NCBI GenBank assembly: GCA_022385755.1
Contig: MU278370.1
Span: 257,247-321,246, forward strand
DNA from: Trametopsis cervina
Lineage: Eukaryota; Basidiomycota; Agaricomycetes; Polyporales; Irpicaceae
Direction of reading: 5' to 3'
DNA: 64,000 nucleotides
The translations under genes and the position numbers were made by a program. Below the pieces are notes generated by a model. It did not search any database, was not told the origin of the DNA, and was given only the letters and a program-made list of their open reading frames with translations. The number at the start of each line of letters is the position of its first letter. Positions within the stretch are counted from its first letter, which is position 1. Positions 1 to 11,640 of the stretch are shown here, in pieces.

Positions 1-245
1 GCCACGCAGGAAAGTCAGGGCGCACCCATGAACGCCTCGATGGATGCGCACGAGCATGACACGACCTGGAGATGACGGACACGTTTCTTTGCTATACTTA
101 TGCAAGCACTTCCCCTTGACCACGATCGCACGACCTATTTCATGATGCATACCTAATGGACTCCTCTCTTTCTAATAGACTTTGTATTTACAGTGTCGTA
201 ACTTCGTATGTAGCTCTGAACGTCCCCCTTCGTTGTCGCGTTTAC

Positions 246-1271
246 TTATGATCCTGGACTATTATGTATTTTGCCGACGCACTCGACGCCGTATTGATCT
301 TCGATTGGACTTACACTTTGGACTCTTGTTGCCTGTTGAGTTTCTATCCGGTATCGTGTGCGTGGTGATCTGTCCTGGACCTCGTTAGGGCTGACGTTGA
401 AATCGTGATGTAGAAGTGTTGCTGGTGTGTTCGCGGGTAAGATGAATCCACCAACTCGACCCTGAGTGTATCGTTCTTGCCTCCGTGCATTTGCTATGAA
501 GACGAGTTCATTCAGGATGTTCGGCGCGACGTACCCTCTTCCACGAGTCCTCCGGGCTTGTTGCGGCGAAGACCAGAATTGCGACAGCAAGCTCTCCGTC
601 GTGCTCTGCGTCGGAGAAATGCTCGCGGAGCGCGAGGCTAACGAGACCGCCGAGATCGTTCAGTCCAGCTTAAGTCCGTCATCCACCTTCTCAAGCCTGA
701 GGATTCAGAGGATGGGTTACGGGGTATCGAGCTGGTTGTATGCGTCTCCGCCGCAGTAACTTCATGATCGCGTGTGAGCCGGTGTATGCTATCGGCATCG
801 GGAAGGTCGCATCGTTGGGAGCGGGTTGTAGAGGCCTGAATTCAGCACCATCATGAATAGCAGACGGGCATGGATTGTGTAGACGGGGAATGGCAGGGAG
901 AATGTAGAGATATATGCATAGGCGAACTTGTAATGACCTTCGCATGATTCACTCGTCTTCGATATGACCGTCCCGGCCATTCGACAGCAGATGGCGGGTA
1001 TCGAGTTGCTCCCTTGCTCCGGAGACTGCGTGGTTCGAGAGGAAAAGGTCTTGTAGGTGGGTGTTCGCGGGACATCGGTGGGCATGTCGTCATATTGGAC
1101 TCCGTTGTAGGAGGAGTGTCGGCGGTGGTTGATCATGGTGCTAGAGAGGTTTGCGAGTCGCACTAGAGGAGGATCATCAAGACTTGAGATGGCGAGTGTA
1201 CCGTAGGAGGCGTACCCTGGGCCGGTCGAGTAAGACAAGACCCATGAGATGGGACGCACCGTTCGACACAC
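246..1271 (-). other. Possible remnants of a minus-strand gene
   Basis: Two open minus-strand segments (789-1271 and 246-590) read without stops. The second ends at a GTAAGT-like donor near 300, as a real exon would. Between them the frame is interrupted and I could not find splice sites that join them. No domain or motif was recognised. They may be exons of an unknown or decayed gene, or simply chance open frames. Confidence 0.2.
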
Positions 1272-2110
1272 ACACCCTTGTCCTTTCCTAGCTGGCCAAC
1301 CCTCCTGATTTCCTAATCTTCGTTCGCGCGAGAGGTTTCACGTTGAGGTTGTGGTCCATCGCTGGGAGAGAGCCGAGGAACAGTATGCGGGCAGCGTCAG
1401 AACAAAGGTAAGCGAGTTGGGGGACTGTTGGGCCACGATTCGTGGGCGCTCTCCTTCTCTCACTCCGTATGGCCGCTGTCGCCATGGGCAAATCGTTCCC
1501 CATCGATCATTCTCTCATCCATGTGCATCCTCAGTATCCGCCGTCGAGCATGCTCTGTTCCCCAGGGCCTCACTTCTCAGGCAAACGCTTCTGCATGGTC
1601 GCGGGCCATACGATTCGTCATCTCTGAGCTTTCGGTTCACTTGTGCATCTTCATGGGCCACTGGACGACTCGCAAATATCCTCAAAACGTCTCTTGGCGA
1701 GATTCTGTCGAGGGGGCGGTCGGCAGACTGTTCGCTCGCAGGGTGCTCCGGCGCAGGGTGCATACGTGGAGACAGAGCCATCATCACGTGTGGTTGTTTT
1801 CGTAAAGGCTAGAATCGGGTGAAACAAGAGAGGTAAACATGGACTCATATGCGCACCCAGACGTGAACAGGCAATCACTGTCCTGCAAATGCCATTCTGG
1901 GAACTGGAACCTTCCTCGCGGCGACCGTGGGCTTGCTCTACTGTCGAAATAATGCTTTACGCGGCTTGACAATAGTTTCGGGAGACGAGATGTGCGCGGT
2001 AGGTGTCTCTTTTCTTTCGCAGGCGGGCGGACTTGCTAAGGTTCGTGTATCAACAACAGAGATGCAATGCCATACACTGCAACACTTGCCATTGTACACT
2101 CTGCGGCAGC

Positions 2111-2196
2111 GCAGAGGTCTCTAGCGGAGACCTTGTCCCTGTTCAGCAGTCCAGACTGCTGAACAAGGACTCGGTTTTTTCTCTAGGGACCTCTGC
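2111..2196. repeat. Nested inverted repeat, cloverleaf-like
   Basis: The outer arms 2111-2124 and 2183-2196 are complementary with one mismatch, which would be a G-U pair in RNA. They enclose a second inverted repeat, 2135-2150 with 2155-2170 (one mismatch, 4-nt loop). A short extra hairpin (AGGTCTC / GAGACCT) lies on the 5' side and competes with the outer stem. A T run (2175-2180) lies inside. It could be a small structured RNA or a product of repeated fold-back template switching. Confidence 0.6.
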
Positions 2197-3005
2197 GATC
2201 CCTAGGCTCTTCTTCCTTTGCGAAAAATACCGCACCGAATAGCAACGGTAAGCAGAATATTCGTAAGTACATTACTTCGGAGGACAGGCTTCATCCTGTG
2301 TCTCACCTCAACATGGCTTATCTCCCATCCAGACGCAACCTATCTTCCATATGGATGCGACGGCCCTCCTAATCCCTCATGATCATCGCCTAGAGCGTAT
2401 ATGCGTAACGCGCACGCAGCGTAGGGCTCCGAACCTGCCACAGGTCGACAGGTGAGCTTCTCTCGCCTCGTATTTATTGCCACCTGAAACCTCATTAGTT
2501 AGAGTCACGGTGAAGACAGTATGCTGCGCACCTAGGTGCAAGACTTTCTTGCGAACCAGACCACTGCCCAACACGCAGCAGCCCTGTCGGACGGCATCGT
2601 AAGGCCCTTGGGAATCCATTCTGTAAGTCGCCAGCGAGGTCATCAGGCTCACTCTCAGTCGTCGAGTGTGAAGAACGGCGCATAGCCAGGCCCGAGTTCT
2701 TCATTGTGAACAAGGTCGTGGCACATGACAGACAACTATCCTTCAGATAGCATCATCAGAGCCTCATAAACACACCCCAGGAGTGCGTCAGCGAAGACAC
2801 CTGGTACACTCGCGCTGCCATGCCTTAGAAACGGCCATGGCCTATGTGCACAATAGACGGCCATGGATCGAGTTTGATGGCTTGCAGATTTGGCTCGCGA
2901 CGGCACGGGCGCGCGTGCGTGGCCAATGGAGTCACCTTTGGGCCAATAGACACTAGTGTGTGCACAAGGATCTCTTTGTGAGTACGACGGTACATCAATA
3001 GAGCG

Positions 3006-3480
3006 TCAACGGCTTACCTGAGGTTGACTCAAAGTACTCTTTCTCGCTCCGCATGCTCCAGTATCGCGTGTTGAAAGAGCTTGAACACTGGCTGTTGTTT
3101 CTCGAATATCGGCGTCGGTGTTGACTAGGAGTGGTCGAAACTCGCCAGTAGGAATAAAGAGCATTTGTTTGAGTTGTTTGAGTTGCAGGGACGGTCGCGC
3201 CGTGACTCCCACGGCTCGCGAGTCCGGATTAACAAGCCATTGATGGACGGCTATCGCGCTAGCTATACGGGCGAGGGCTAGAAGCTTTGTGAAGGCGGTG
3301 AACAAGGGTACGTCCCTGACATTTCTTCGTCCTCGTTTTGCACATGTGGCGGATGGTGATTGCTTGGACATAATTCTTGCAGGTCACGGTCGCGGATGAA
3401 GTCAAAGATGTCGCAGCGCCGTGCTGCTCATCGGGTGAACGCGTCCCACGAGGCACAAAACTTGTACCGGAATTCGATTG
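3006..3480 (-). CDS. Partial conserved frame divergent from the two-finger gene
   Basis: On the minus strand, head-to-head with the gene starting at 3830, is a frame that is also conserved at 63.34-63.62 kb beside the second two-finger gene. The shared peptide core includes SSATVTCKNY and HRLHKASS. A downstream segment with RPLLVNTDAD, matching RPLAVNADTS in the other copy, ends at a GTAAGC donor near 3015. The two segments lie in different frames, so either an unseen intron joins them or the copy is frameshifted. No family was recognised. It may be the decayed partner of a divergent gene pair. Confidence 0.35.
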
Positions 3481-3829
3481 TGGGCTTTGAATGCGGGGAT
3501 ATCACAAAGTGAGTTATCTTTGCCACACTCGCCGACTGTCTAATAATTGGGACAAAGGCGACATGGTTTGGGCCGGGCCACATCGCGAATATTCTTCTCT
3601 ACATAAAGGACACCCTCGTCGCACTGCTCTCGGTTCGCTCAACATCTACCACAGGCCTCCTGCCATCGACTTCGTGTGAAGCCTTCCCGCTCACGTAACG
3701 GCCTCGCACCATCTAGATTAAGCTACTCATATCTCCGACGCAGCATCTACCTCCATCCCTATTCTTCGCCGCCGACATCATCACCCTCGACTCACCTCCT
3801 TTATCGCACGTCAATATACTCTACCGAAC

Positions 3830-5047
3830 ATGCCCGCCACCCTCAACACAACCGCCGCCAAGACATCGCAGGCAAGCGGCACTCAGGGTCGCGCCTCGCG
3901 GCAGCGCGCGAGGAACTCCACCATTCCGCCGGCACAGGCTACTCGCAAACCGAGGGGCGCAAAGCGCACGACACCAGCTGCGACGTTGACCCAGCATGCC
4001 GAGGGTGAAGAGGCACAACCGGCCATCGGCGCAATCGACCTTCAACAGGTGAAGGAGGCCAGCCTGAAGAAACACAACATCGAAGAATTTCGATGCTCCC
4101 ACGAGCCCGACAGCGAAGGCTACCGCAAATGCGCCGAGGCCCGCACTGCCATCGCCTTGCTCGCAAAGCATGGCAGGAAGAAGGCTACAGACAAGGTAGT
4201 CCGCATTTTCGATATGTTTCTTATCCAGCGCTGACTAGCCTTCGTACAGAGCGAACTTCTAGGCCTAGTGCGTTGATAACCACGGTCTCCTGCCATCAGC
4301 CTTCTGACCTTTTCCACCGCAGATGCGAGGCGGGTTCTGCCCACTCTGTCAGGAAGACCACAAGGTGGGCGTTCCCCGACATCTCGGAACGCATTTGTGT
4401 ACGGGACAGTATGTTATATCTACTCATTGTTCTTTATACCACACTAACCCATGATCTTAAGCCAACTATTTCGATGCAAGTACCCTCAGTGCGGGAAGAG
4501 GGGCGCACAGCGCTGCAACATGGTCACACATTTTGCGATGCAGTAAGTCCTACTCATTATTATCACCTTACAACCTGACTTACGCTGTTCATGTAGTGAG
4601 AGGCGACTATCGTCTACTACGCCGGCCAGTCCCCCGCCGCGACGTACGCGACGGACCCGCCGCGCCCCTGCTCCTCCACGCGAACGCCCTGCGCCGGCCC
4701 TCTCCCCGTCGAGCCCCACCAGCCACAGCCCGCCAATGATGGGCCCGCCTACCACCGGCTACAACAGCAACACCCCATCCGAATCTAGGCCCCCCGGATC
4801 GTCAATGCAACACACGCTGCCCACGCCAGCGCCTTGGGCCGATAATGAGCCTGTACGCCCGACATTCAAGTGGCGTAATGAAGACTTCGCCACTCAATAT
4901 GCGAATGCCGGGCCTCAGGATGACGGCAGTCATGGCTGGGCGACATGGAACTTCGGTGAGCTCATTTACAAACCTGTCTGGCACCGGGGAATGGTCGCTA
5001 CCAGCCCTCCGCCGCGCCTGAGGTCTGTGTGGGATGGGCAATGGTGA
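3830..5047 (+). CDS. Two-finger modular C2H2-type zinc-finger protein
   Basis: Four exons (3830-4195, 4323-4408, 4462-4542, 4597-5047) join into an intact frame of 327 residues. Exon 1 is Arg/Thr/Ala-rich and ends with a C-x11-C module (residues about 88-105). Exon 2 carries finger 1 (CPLC...RHLGTHLC). Exon 3, exactly 81 nt, carries finger 2 (C-x4-C-x12-H-x3-H, core CKYPQCGK). Introns 2 and 3 are phase 2 and split the final His codon (CA|C, CA|T) of each finger. The last exon is an Arg/Pro/Ser-rich tail. C2H2 fingers usually bind nucleic acid, so a nuclear DNA-binding role is plausible but inferred. The closest relative in the window is the inverted copy at 61.8-63.0 kb. Confidence 0.85.
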
Positions 5048-5570
5048 TGAGGCCTTGTTTCTGTTTCGATTTTTTGTTCCCTCGCTTATCCTCAGTACTC
5101 GGTCTTCCATGTTAGAATGAACCAATTTTATTCTCTCATCAAGCCCTTGTAGGGATACTATTGCATGTCAGTCTCCTGACCGCGAGGCCTTCCGACGGAC
5201 CACCAAGCATGTCTTTGACCGTCTGCACGATAATACCTCTCGCCTCAACGCACAAGTGCTACTGGCTAGTATCTACGTGTACTGTGTTCGTAGCAGACGT
5301 GAACGCGCAGCGTCATTGCTATGAGTCGTATCGTTAACATCATGGCTGGACGAAAGTCCGGTGTCCACGGATCTACAACCACACTGACCCAAGTAATTCT
5401 AACCGAACATCACGAAGGTACTGTACAGAACATATTTGACACCGTAGTCCTTCATGCCCCCGCTCCACCCGTATAACTGCCGCATCTCGATGCATGTCTG
5501 GTGGCATTGCATACAGACCTGCTGCTTCAAGGACTGTTCGTACGTAATTCTGTTGTTCACGGGAATTCAT
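5048..5570. other. Conserved downstream flank of the two-finger gene
   Basis: No gene is seen. Part of the stretch (about 5.15-5.35 kb) matches, in inverse orientation, the flank downstream of the second two-finger gene (about 61.4-61.6 kb), for example around GGCCTCGCGGTC / GGCTTCGCGGTC. It belongs to the duplicated block and marks the region from which the DUF6534 gene is missing in this copy. Confidence 0.5.
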
Positions 5571-6260
5571 TCATGCCACACAGCTGAGGTGTCAACCCGG
5601 CCGCCTTTCAAGCGGTCCATAACAGAAGCCCGATAGGCTCACAGCCTCCTGCGAAGCATAGAACGCGTAGCCCTGCCATTAAGTAACATATCTGACGGAG
5701 AAGTATCGGAAACACAATGCATGCCTGTGAGACGACGGTCGTTATAAAGAAAAGTCTTCAATACTGAAACAAAGAACTTCGTGCAAACTCTCACCATCAG
5801 AATTCCCTGACAATCGCACTCAATTATTCTGCCTCGTTTTTGAGGGCCATTAATCAACGCTCACATCAACGCGGGGGAGATTCCTCTTTTGCAGACGTAT
5901 TTCCAGAGAACCCTCGCGGCTGTACCTTTTCGCACGTCTAGCCTCTGCGCTTTCAGGGATTGAGTTGATAACCGAAGGGCACGGCGGACCACTCCGCCTC
6001 CTATTTCGAATGCTTCCTCGAGGCAGTGAGATAGAATGGAATTTGTGAACTCGGGGAAGACAGCCTGTCTTGAACGTCTGTAAGAAGTCATCACAGTGAG
6101 AATTTTCGTTCGCACTCAGAGTTATATCCTCCGTTGTCCGGAATAGTACGTCCCGCTGCGAGAACTAGGGCCGGTGGTGCGGGCAGATGCACATGAGCAT
6201 GCTGCTAGGATTTCCAGCAGTGTGTGATCACAAGCGAGGACACTGACTGCTATCACCAGC
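5570..6260 (-). repeat. Conserved tail of the three-finger block, copy A
   Basis: This non-coding-looking segment is strongly similar to 23.74-24.48 kb and to the interrupted copy at 48.70-48.95 / 51.67-51.77 / 57.41-57.80 kb. Near 5940 it lacks 30 bp present in the 24.07 kb copy. The missing part is bounded by the direct repeat GAGGCTA, consistent with slippage deletion. Confidence 0.8.
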
Positions 6261-6350
6261 TTTCAGAGCAGGACTGCGTTGAACGTCTGGAGCATTTTAG
6301 TCATGATTACTTATATACAACGCGCAGAGGATAGAGAGAACGGGAAAGAC

Positions 6351-7804
6351 CTAGAGCCCTGGCCATACAGTGTTCGGAGTCGAAGGATACCAAACAGGAC
6401 CCCCACTGGCTTGTGCCTGATTGAAGACCAGTCGGCTCCAATGCCATTGAGTCCTAACCTTGAATATCACGCCAAAATCTTTCAGGCATCTAGGCTCGCA
6501 TTGGGAGGGCGAGGGCAATGGCGGAGAATGCCTGTGTGCCCTGTCGTGCCTTTGGTATAGGTTCCGACGTGTGGCCGAAGGTGGTGAGGGTGGTGAGGGA
6601 GGTGAGGGCGGTGAGGGCGGTGAGGGCGGTAAGGGAGGTGAGGGCGGCAGATGCGGCATAAAGGGCTGAACGTGGCCCTGCCACTCGGTTGAGGAAAGTG
6701 CTGCAGACTCGAAGAATGACGGCCGCTGACCGACACTGGCCACTGCCAATGCGGTGGCCGCGTTGCAAGGCGCTGCCTCAGCCCTCTTGTTGCCCTTGTC
6801 CTTCATGCCGTCCCTCTCACCTACGTGCCTACTGAGTGATTCTTCTTTAATATGCCCGTCAGTACAAACTAAACCAGTAGTCATAGCAGCGGGAGGCACG
6901 CACCACTGTGAACCGCCTGTGAATGGCGGACAAGGAATTGCTTGCTGATGAACTCCCGACCACACCATGGCACTTCGCATTTTGAGACATTTTTTCGACT
7001 GTGCAAATAAAATGAGTCACTTTATGAATACAAGCTAATAACACACGTACTGTGTGTTGAAATGGCCCCCCATATTGGACTTCTGCGTGTCAACCTTGCC
7101 ACAATGTGGGTATTGGCAATGAAATGGTTTGCTGTCCATCAGTCGTCAATCATCATCGGACACATGGTGTAATCCAGAGTAGACATACTGCCGTGAGCAC
7201 AGGTGAATACGCAGATGTCTTGAAATGTCGGACAGCGTGTGACGCTTGTTCCATACTGTCGGCCCCTTGGGTGAGTCGGGATCGCAGAAGGGACATCTGC
7301 GCTCGTTTTCCTGCAAAACCCAAAGACTCAACACCAGATGTCAGGTTTGAACATCGCCATGTTGCTTACTCCATGCTCTGGAAGCAAATTCCTCCTTGTT
7401 TGAATTTCCAAAGTATTCTTCACCTGCGGAAAAGTCAGCCCCTTCACACGCTTATAGCACATGATGCTTACTCTCCCTGTGACCTCCTCATAGTCCTCGA
7501 AGAGGACAAGGTATTTTCGAGCATCGGCGCAAAAACTCGTGGAGGGTGGATCCAGTAAACTAGCGCATTTGCCGTCGGGGGTGTACCTATGCCCAGACCG
7601 GGATTGCGCTAGAAGTGCACTCATTTGCACTTCGCCATTATTGGTGCTGAAGTTGACCAGCCCCTGGCTCTCCTCTACTGGTGGAGGAGAGCTATACGCT
7701 GTTGAAGATGTTGACAAGGGTGGTGAGCAAGGTTGCGAGCATAGTACGACTTCAGCCCATGAGCGGCGGTGTACAGCGGGAGTTGCATTGCGAACGGGTG
7801 GCAT
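6351..7804 (-). CDS. Three-finger modular zinc-finger protein, copy A
   Basis: Five exons (7804-7370, 7310-7189, 7131-7051, 6998-6904, 6844-6351) join into an intact 408-residue frame; introns are 52-59 nt. Exon 1 (435 nt, the same length as copy B) includes a C-x11-C module. Exon 2 carries finger 1 (CPFC...RHLRIHLC), exon 3 (81 nt) finger 2 (CQYPHCGK...HFNTH) and exon 4 (95 nt) finger 3 (CEVPWC-x12-H-x4-H). The last exon is Ser/Pro-rich with a PPSPPSPP run and ends in the conserved WYPSTPNTVWPGL motif. I chose the ATG at 7804 because the matching MP-x-RD start is shared by all three copies. The role is unknown; DNA binding is inferred from the fingers. Confidence 0.87.
6580..6648 (-). repeat. 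9-bp tandem repeat encoding Pro-Pro-Ser
   Basis: About seven imperfect copies of GGTGAGGGC (plus strand) lie inside the last exon of the three-finger gene and encode PPS repeats. The pseudogene copy has a shorter array (about 48338-48380). The 22-23 kb copy has a Pro-rich stretch without a clean array, so the repeat number varies between paralogues. Confidence 0.8.
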
Positions 7805-8149
7805 CAGAAGCTTCGAGGAGCCGAGTGAGGGATGTAATGAGATTCTGGGCTGTTGCTCGATGTCGGCGGATGCTGAGAGTAGACAGCTTGGGTGTAGTAC
7901 AAGTCGAGAAGCAATGTAATGTATGGAGCGGTGGAAAAGTAGTCGGTACGAAATGCACGATTTTGGAGTTCGTGAAGTGCTGGGAGGAGGGAAGACCGCA
8001 GGGGTGTATGTTGGAAGTGTACGGAGCACAAGGAAGACAGGTGTTGTATCCGATAGTTGGGAACGTGACCTGGGTGACAGACAACTTTCATGCTTTGCAC
8101 TTGTGGGTCCACCACCTAAGCCTGGACACATGCGGAGCCTCACTTAACT

Positions 8150-10250
8150 CGCGACTGCCATGTCGGCTCTGCAGTCCACACTGGACTCAAGCGGTAAGAG
8201 TTCCATCTCGTTCATGAAGCACCACCACCATTGATAGGCTAGACGTTGCAACAACGCCAATTGACATCGTATGCCCTAGACATATTCTGGCTGTCCCTAA
8301 ACGAGCGGTCCTTGTTAGGCTTTCAGCAGTGTCGCCCTAGCTATTCTGGATGAACTATGTCAACATTGGAAGTCGTTATCGGTTGTTCTGTGAGCAAGAA
8401 AGTCCGCAACGCGGTATAAGTGACGGAAATCCTGCTCCTTTGTTAGATTGGCCTCTGCCATATTCTCCGGTCACCGCAGCCGATTTGTCCCTCGTAAAAC
8501 ACCCATCTGGAATCGTGCCGAACAGAAACTTGCCCAAACACTATAAACATGCTGTAGGTATCGAGTAGGAAGAGCAAGGAGAGTCGTGGAGATATAGGAA
8601 GTATACTGCCGTCTGACTAAAGGTGAGTCGATGTCTGTGACGTTCGAGGCTCAACTCACCAGGTGCCTCGACTGCAGACAGTGCAATTCTACAGTGGAAG
8701 AGCCTTGGAGGGCCAGCGATTCATTTTGCTGTACGCTGTGCAGCCGTTTCCGTCTAGGTATGTGGCCTGTAAATTCGTGGCCAGTCATGTGATTCCCAGT
8801 GTATTTGAGGTCACGTCTCTTCAGGTCGCCACTGAGAGGGCCCACAGCATAACGCCTTACCGACATAAGGGCCGAGCTGGCTGCGATTCCTGCAACGTGC
8901 AGTTGCGTTGTATGATACGCTCTGGTGTTCCCCGAGTGGAAATTAATGAAGATAGAACCCTCGATTTGCAATTACGCGGTTCAGCCTTGAAGGCTGAAGC
9001 ACGGAGGCGATCCAAAGCTCCCTGGTTCCAACGTGTACGGTCCGCTGCGTACCGTAGCAAGGCATTGTGCTGTGCGTATCTTCGCGCAGGTTGCGCATTC
9101 AATATACCATCTTCAAGACATCCCAATCAGTAGCAAAGCCTCGTTAAAGATCGGGAGCAGCAGCTACTTTACTGCGATGGCCCGTCGACTAGAAGAGGAC
9201 GCTGCAAAGGTTTTACACCGTGTTTTGTCCATTCATTCATCTCGGTACCGACGCGTTTGTGTCTCTAGGACGTAGTGCCCCCATGGACTACAATTCGCTC
9301 AGCTCTCAGACAACAACGATGCCGAACCGAAGAGCACTCACTTCCAACTCGCCATCCCCCCGTGAACTGCATACAACAATACTACCTGCGAACATGTTGA
9401 GGAGGCAAGATGCGATCCACAGAATGGCTACCACGTAATACGCATATGTGTAAGGGTGCTTGTGTATTCTAGTGGATTCCTGGTTCCGCCCAACCGCCCA
9501 CTTTTAGAAACGAACTGGAAAGAGGAGTCCTTGATATCCGGTAAGTGGGTCCAGGTTACTCCATGCTGGGATTCAGAGGCCTTCTTCGTCTCTTATAACC
9601 CCAATGTTGCGAAGGCTCGAAGGTCAGGCTGAACGTGGTGTCGAGCGTGGTGCATTGGTTGCTTGGTCGTTACGGAGGAGGAGCATGAGGTGCTATGTGG
9701 ACTCAGAAAATGCAAGCCGTCGTGAGCAAACTTCGACGAAGAGGCAGAGTGCATTGAACGGGAAAAGTGAACAGGTTGTTGAGGCTGTTGGTGCTTGGAC
9801 CGTTCAAGCAACTTGAAAGCACGAATGAGAGCAGGCGCTCTCGGAGCCTGCTTCTTCTCCCAACCATCACAAGCTTCATTTCCCAGCGACGAGAATCCAT
9901 CCTATCCTCACCTCTTTTCTGCGACCGCTACAAGCTCTATTTCTTGACAATGAGAAAGGTTTTTCGTGACATTCTTCCGTCCGACTCACGTTAAGATGCA
10001 AGTTTTCTGCGCGCTAGGCTCAGACGTGACGGAGGGCTGATTGGCAATACTGCCGTTCTGAGGAGATACTGCTGGCGTCGAGATTGAGGTGCGTTGCATT
10101 AATCATTGTCGCATCTACGGTTCTGAATCTACTTAAAAGTTTGCTGGCCCCCACTACGTGTAACCCTTTCACTCTTATATGTTGCGACCATGCGACACGA
10201 ATCACCATGATATGTTCTATCGGCCCCGGAGCAACCTTCGACGTGCATGT
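8150..10250 (+). pseudogene. Decayed companion gene sequence, copy A
   Basis: This stretch aligns in pieces with 19.3-21.9 kb and 44.5-46.9 kb upstream of the other three-finger genes. Shared peptide scraps on the strand antisense to the zinc-finger gene include LLVLGPFKQLE with TNESRR. On the sense strand there is EANLTKE...RHL. No copy gives a continuous frame that I can splice, and the family is not recognised. It is best seen as a decayed, possibly divergent companion gene. Confidence 0.4.
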
Positions 10251-10553
10251 ATCAACCCTTAGGTGACTGTACGCTTTTTGCGAGGATTCTGGGAGCAGCT
10301 GAGACGCATTAACACATCCCGATTACCTCTCGCATTCCCTGCCCAAGGACGAATCCCACCGGGGCGAAGGCTAGCCAGGCTCTCCGATTCTGAACTGGCT
10401 AGATGTGACGCTGTATACAGGTCGGTCCTTGAATGAACGAAGACCTGATGTGTATCATGAGACAACACAGAGAACCTGACAGATCGTGTAGATATATTAT
10501 GACCATAACTCAAGTCGCCCGCCTTCCTCATTGCGGTCCGCGCCATCCCCGAA

Positions 10554-11640
10554 TCACTCGTCCGCGTTCCTCATCAACAAGTGACAATCGGCTTTCAAAT
10601 CTCCAACACAGCCGAGGTTCTTGTTCTCAAGATGTCTGCCTAACACATCCTTGCGACTGAACCCTTTCCCACATCCATCCACCATCGCCTCTCCACCAAA
10701 GAACTGTGTCCCAGCATCCTCGCCAATACCATACTCGCATCTCAGAACGACAGGGACACCGCAACAGGTAAGAGGACCTCCGATCTTGGCTGCCTCGTCA
10801 GGGAAGTGCGAAAGGACATGGCGTCTGTAGTCGGGAAGACGGGCATTCTTGAACGTACGATCGCAGGTCTCACACCGAGGATATCCGTTCGCGTCGGTAG
10901 CGTCGAAGTTCGGCTTGCCTGTTCTTGCGACGGCGCGTCTCGTGGTGAAGATACGCGTGGCATCGTTCAAGGAGCTACGGGAACTACGGCCGGCGCGTGA
11001 GGAAGAAGACGAAGATGGAACTGAACCGACGTGTCGAGATCTCGAGAGCGCTTTGGGGTCATAGGTGAGGAGGGTGGGATGTATTCATCGTCGTCGTTCC
11101 GATCGTCGTCAGTTCAGCTTGGGCACCCTCGTCTGAATCTGGTCTGTGGAAGGATTCAGAACCGCAGCACTGCCGTCTATATGATTACGAATGTCGAAGA
11201 CGGTCGGAGGCAGGGCCGCGGGGAGCAGGGCCTCGAGGGACAAACGAGACTACATCGCGCCCATCGCTTGACCTGCGACGGGGAGAAACACGTCCATGTT
11301 TAGATGCTCGGAATACCTGATATAAGTAGAAGCTGTATCAATACACGTTAATAAACCGCTTTACTAAGGGGGACTCACATAGGATGAGTGAACAATTCGT
11401 TGACGTGGGGTTTGTCTGTGTTCCATACATCACTGTACGGCCCGTCCTAGTGTAAGTTAAACACGGTTCCAAATTCCTCGGTCATTTCATTGACCTCGGA
11501 ATCCAGGTACAGGCCCGTGGGCGATGCATGAGCCAAGGATGAGAACGAGAAATATGACGGGGACGGGGACGAGGAAGACATCTCAGGCAGCCCCTCCGCA
11601 TACAAGTCGCCAGAGCTTCTGACGAGAGGTGCATTCTGAT
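10554..11640 (-). pseudogene. C2H2-like zinc-finger pseudogene
   Basis: This is the inverted paralogue of the intact gene at 42.4-43.6 kb. The 3' part is open and similar, with YPRCETC, RRHVLSHFPDEAAK and SRKDVLGRHLENKN. The 5' part is broken: a TAG follows the NLH residues in the exon-1 equivalent (about 11.45 kb), another TAG follows a GAM sequence near 11.25 kb, and there is a frame slip near 11.05 kb with loss of a Ser/Arg-rich linker. The intron-1 donor (GTGAGT, about 11.38 kb) is still visible. It is almost certainly non-functional as a full protein. Confidence 0.75.

Larger units (their letters stand above)
1..2700. other. No supported gene; scattered short open frames
   Basis: I see no recognisable gene here. 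The longest open stretches are on the minus strand (about 246-590 and 789-1271). Neighbouring frames overlap and are interrupted in a way that suggests decay or chance. No strong family motif was found. A compact nested inverted repeat lies at 2111-2196. Confidence 0.5.
2850..11640 (-). repeat. Left half of a large inverted segmental duplication
   Basis: Read on the minus strand, this segment has the same order as 42.4-64 kb: a C2H2-like gene (here a pseudogene), a three-finger gene with decayed companion sequence, the conserved tail, a two-finger gene in reverse orientation, and the conserved frame divergent from it. Long stretches of direct nucleotide similarity confirm it, for example 3006-3480 against 63.3-63.8 kb and 5.57-6.26 kb against 57.4-57.8 kb. 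The left copy lacks the DUF6534 gene and the transposon insertions of the right copy. Confidence 0.8.

Noticed and set aside
6754..6948. Small plus-strand frames opposite the three-finger gene
   Set aside because: Antisense shadows of spliced coding exons that are conserved in paralogues.
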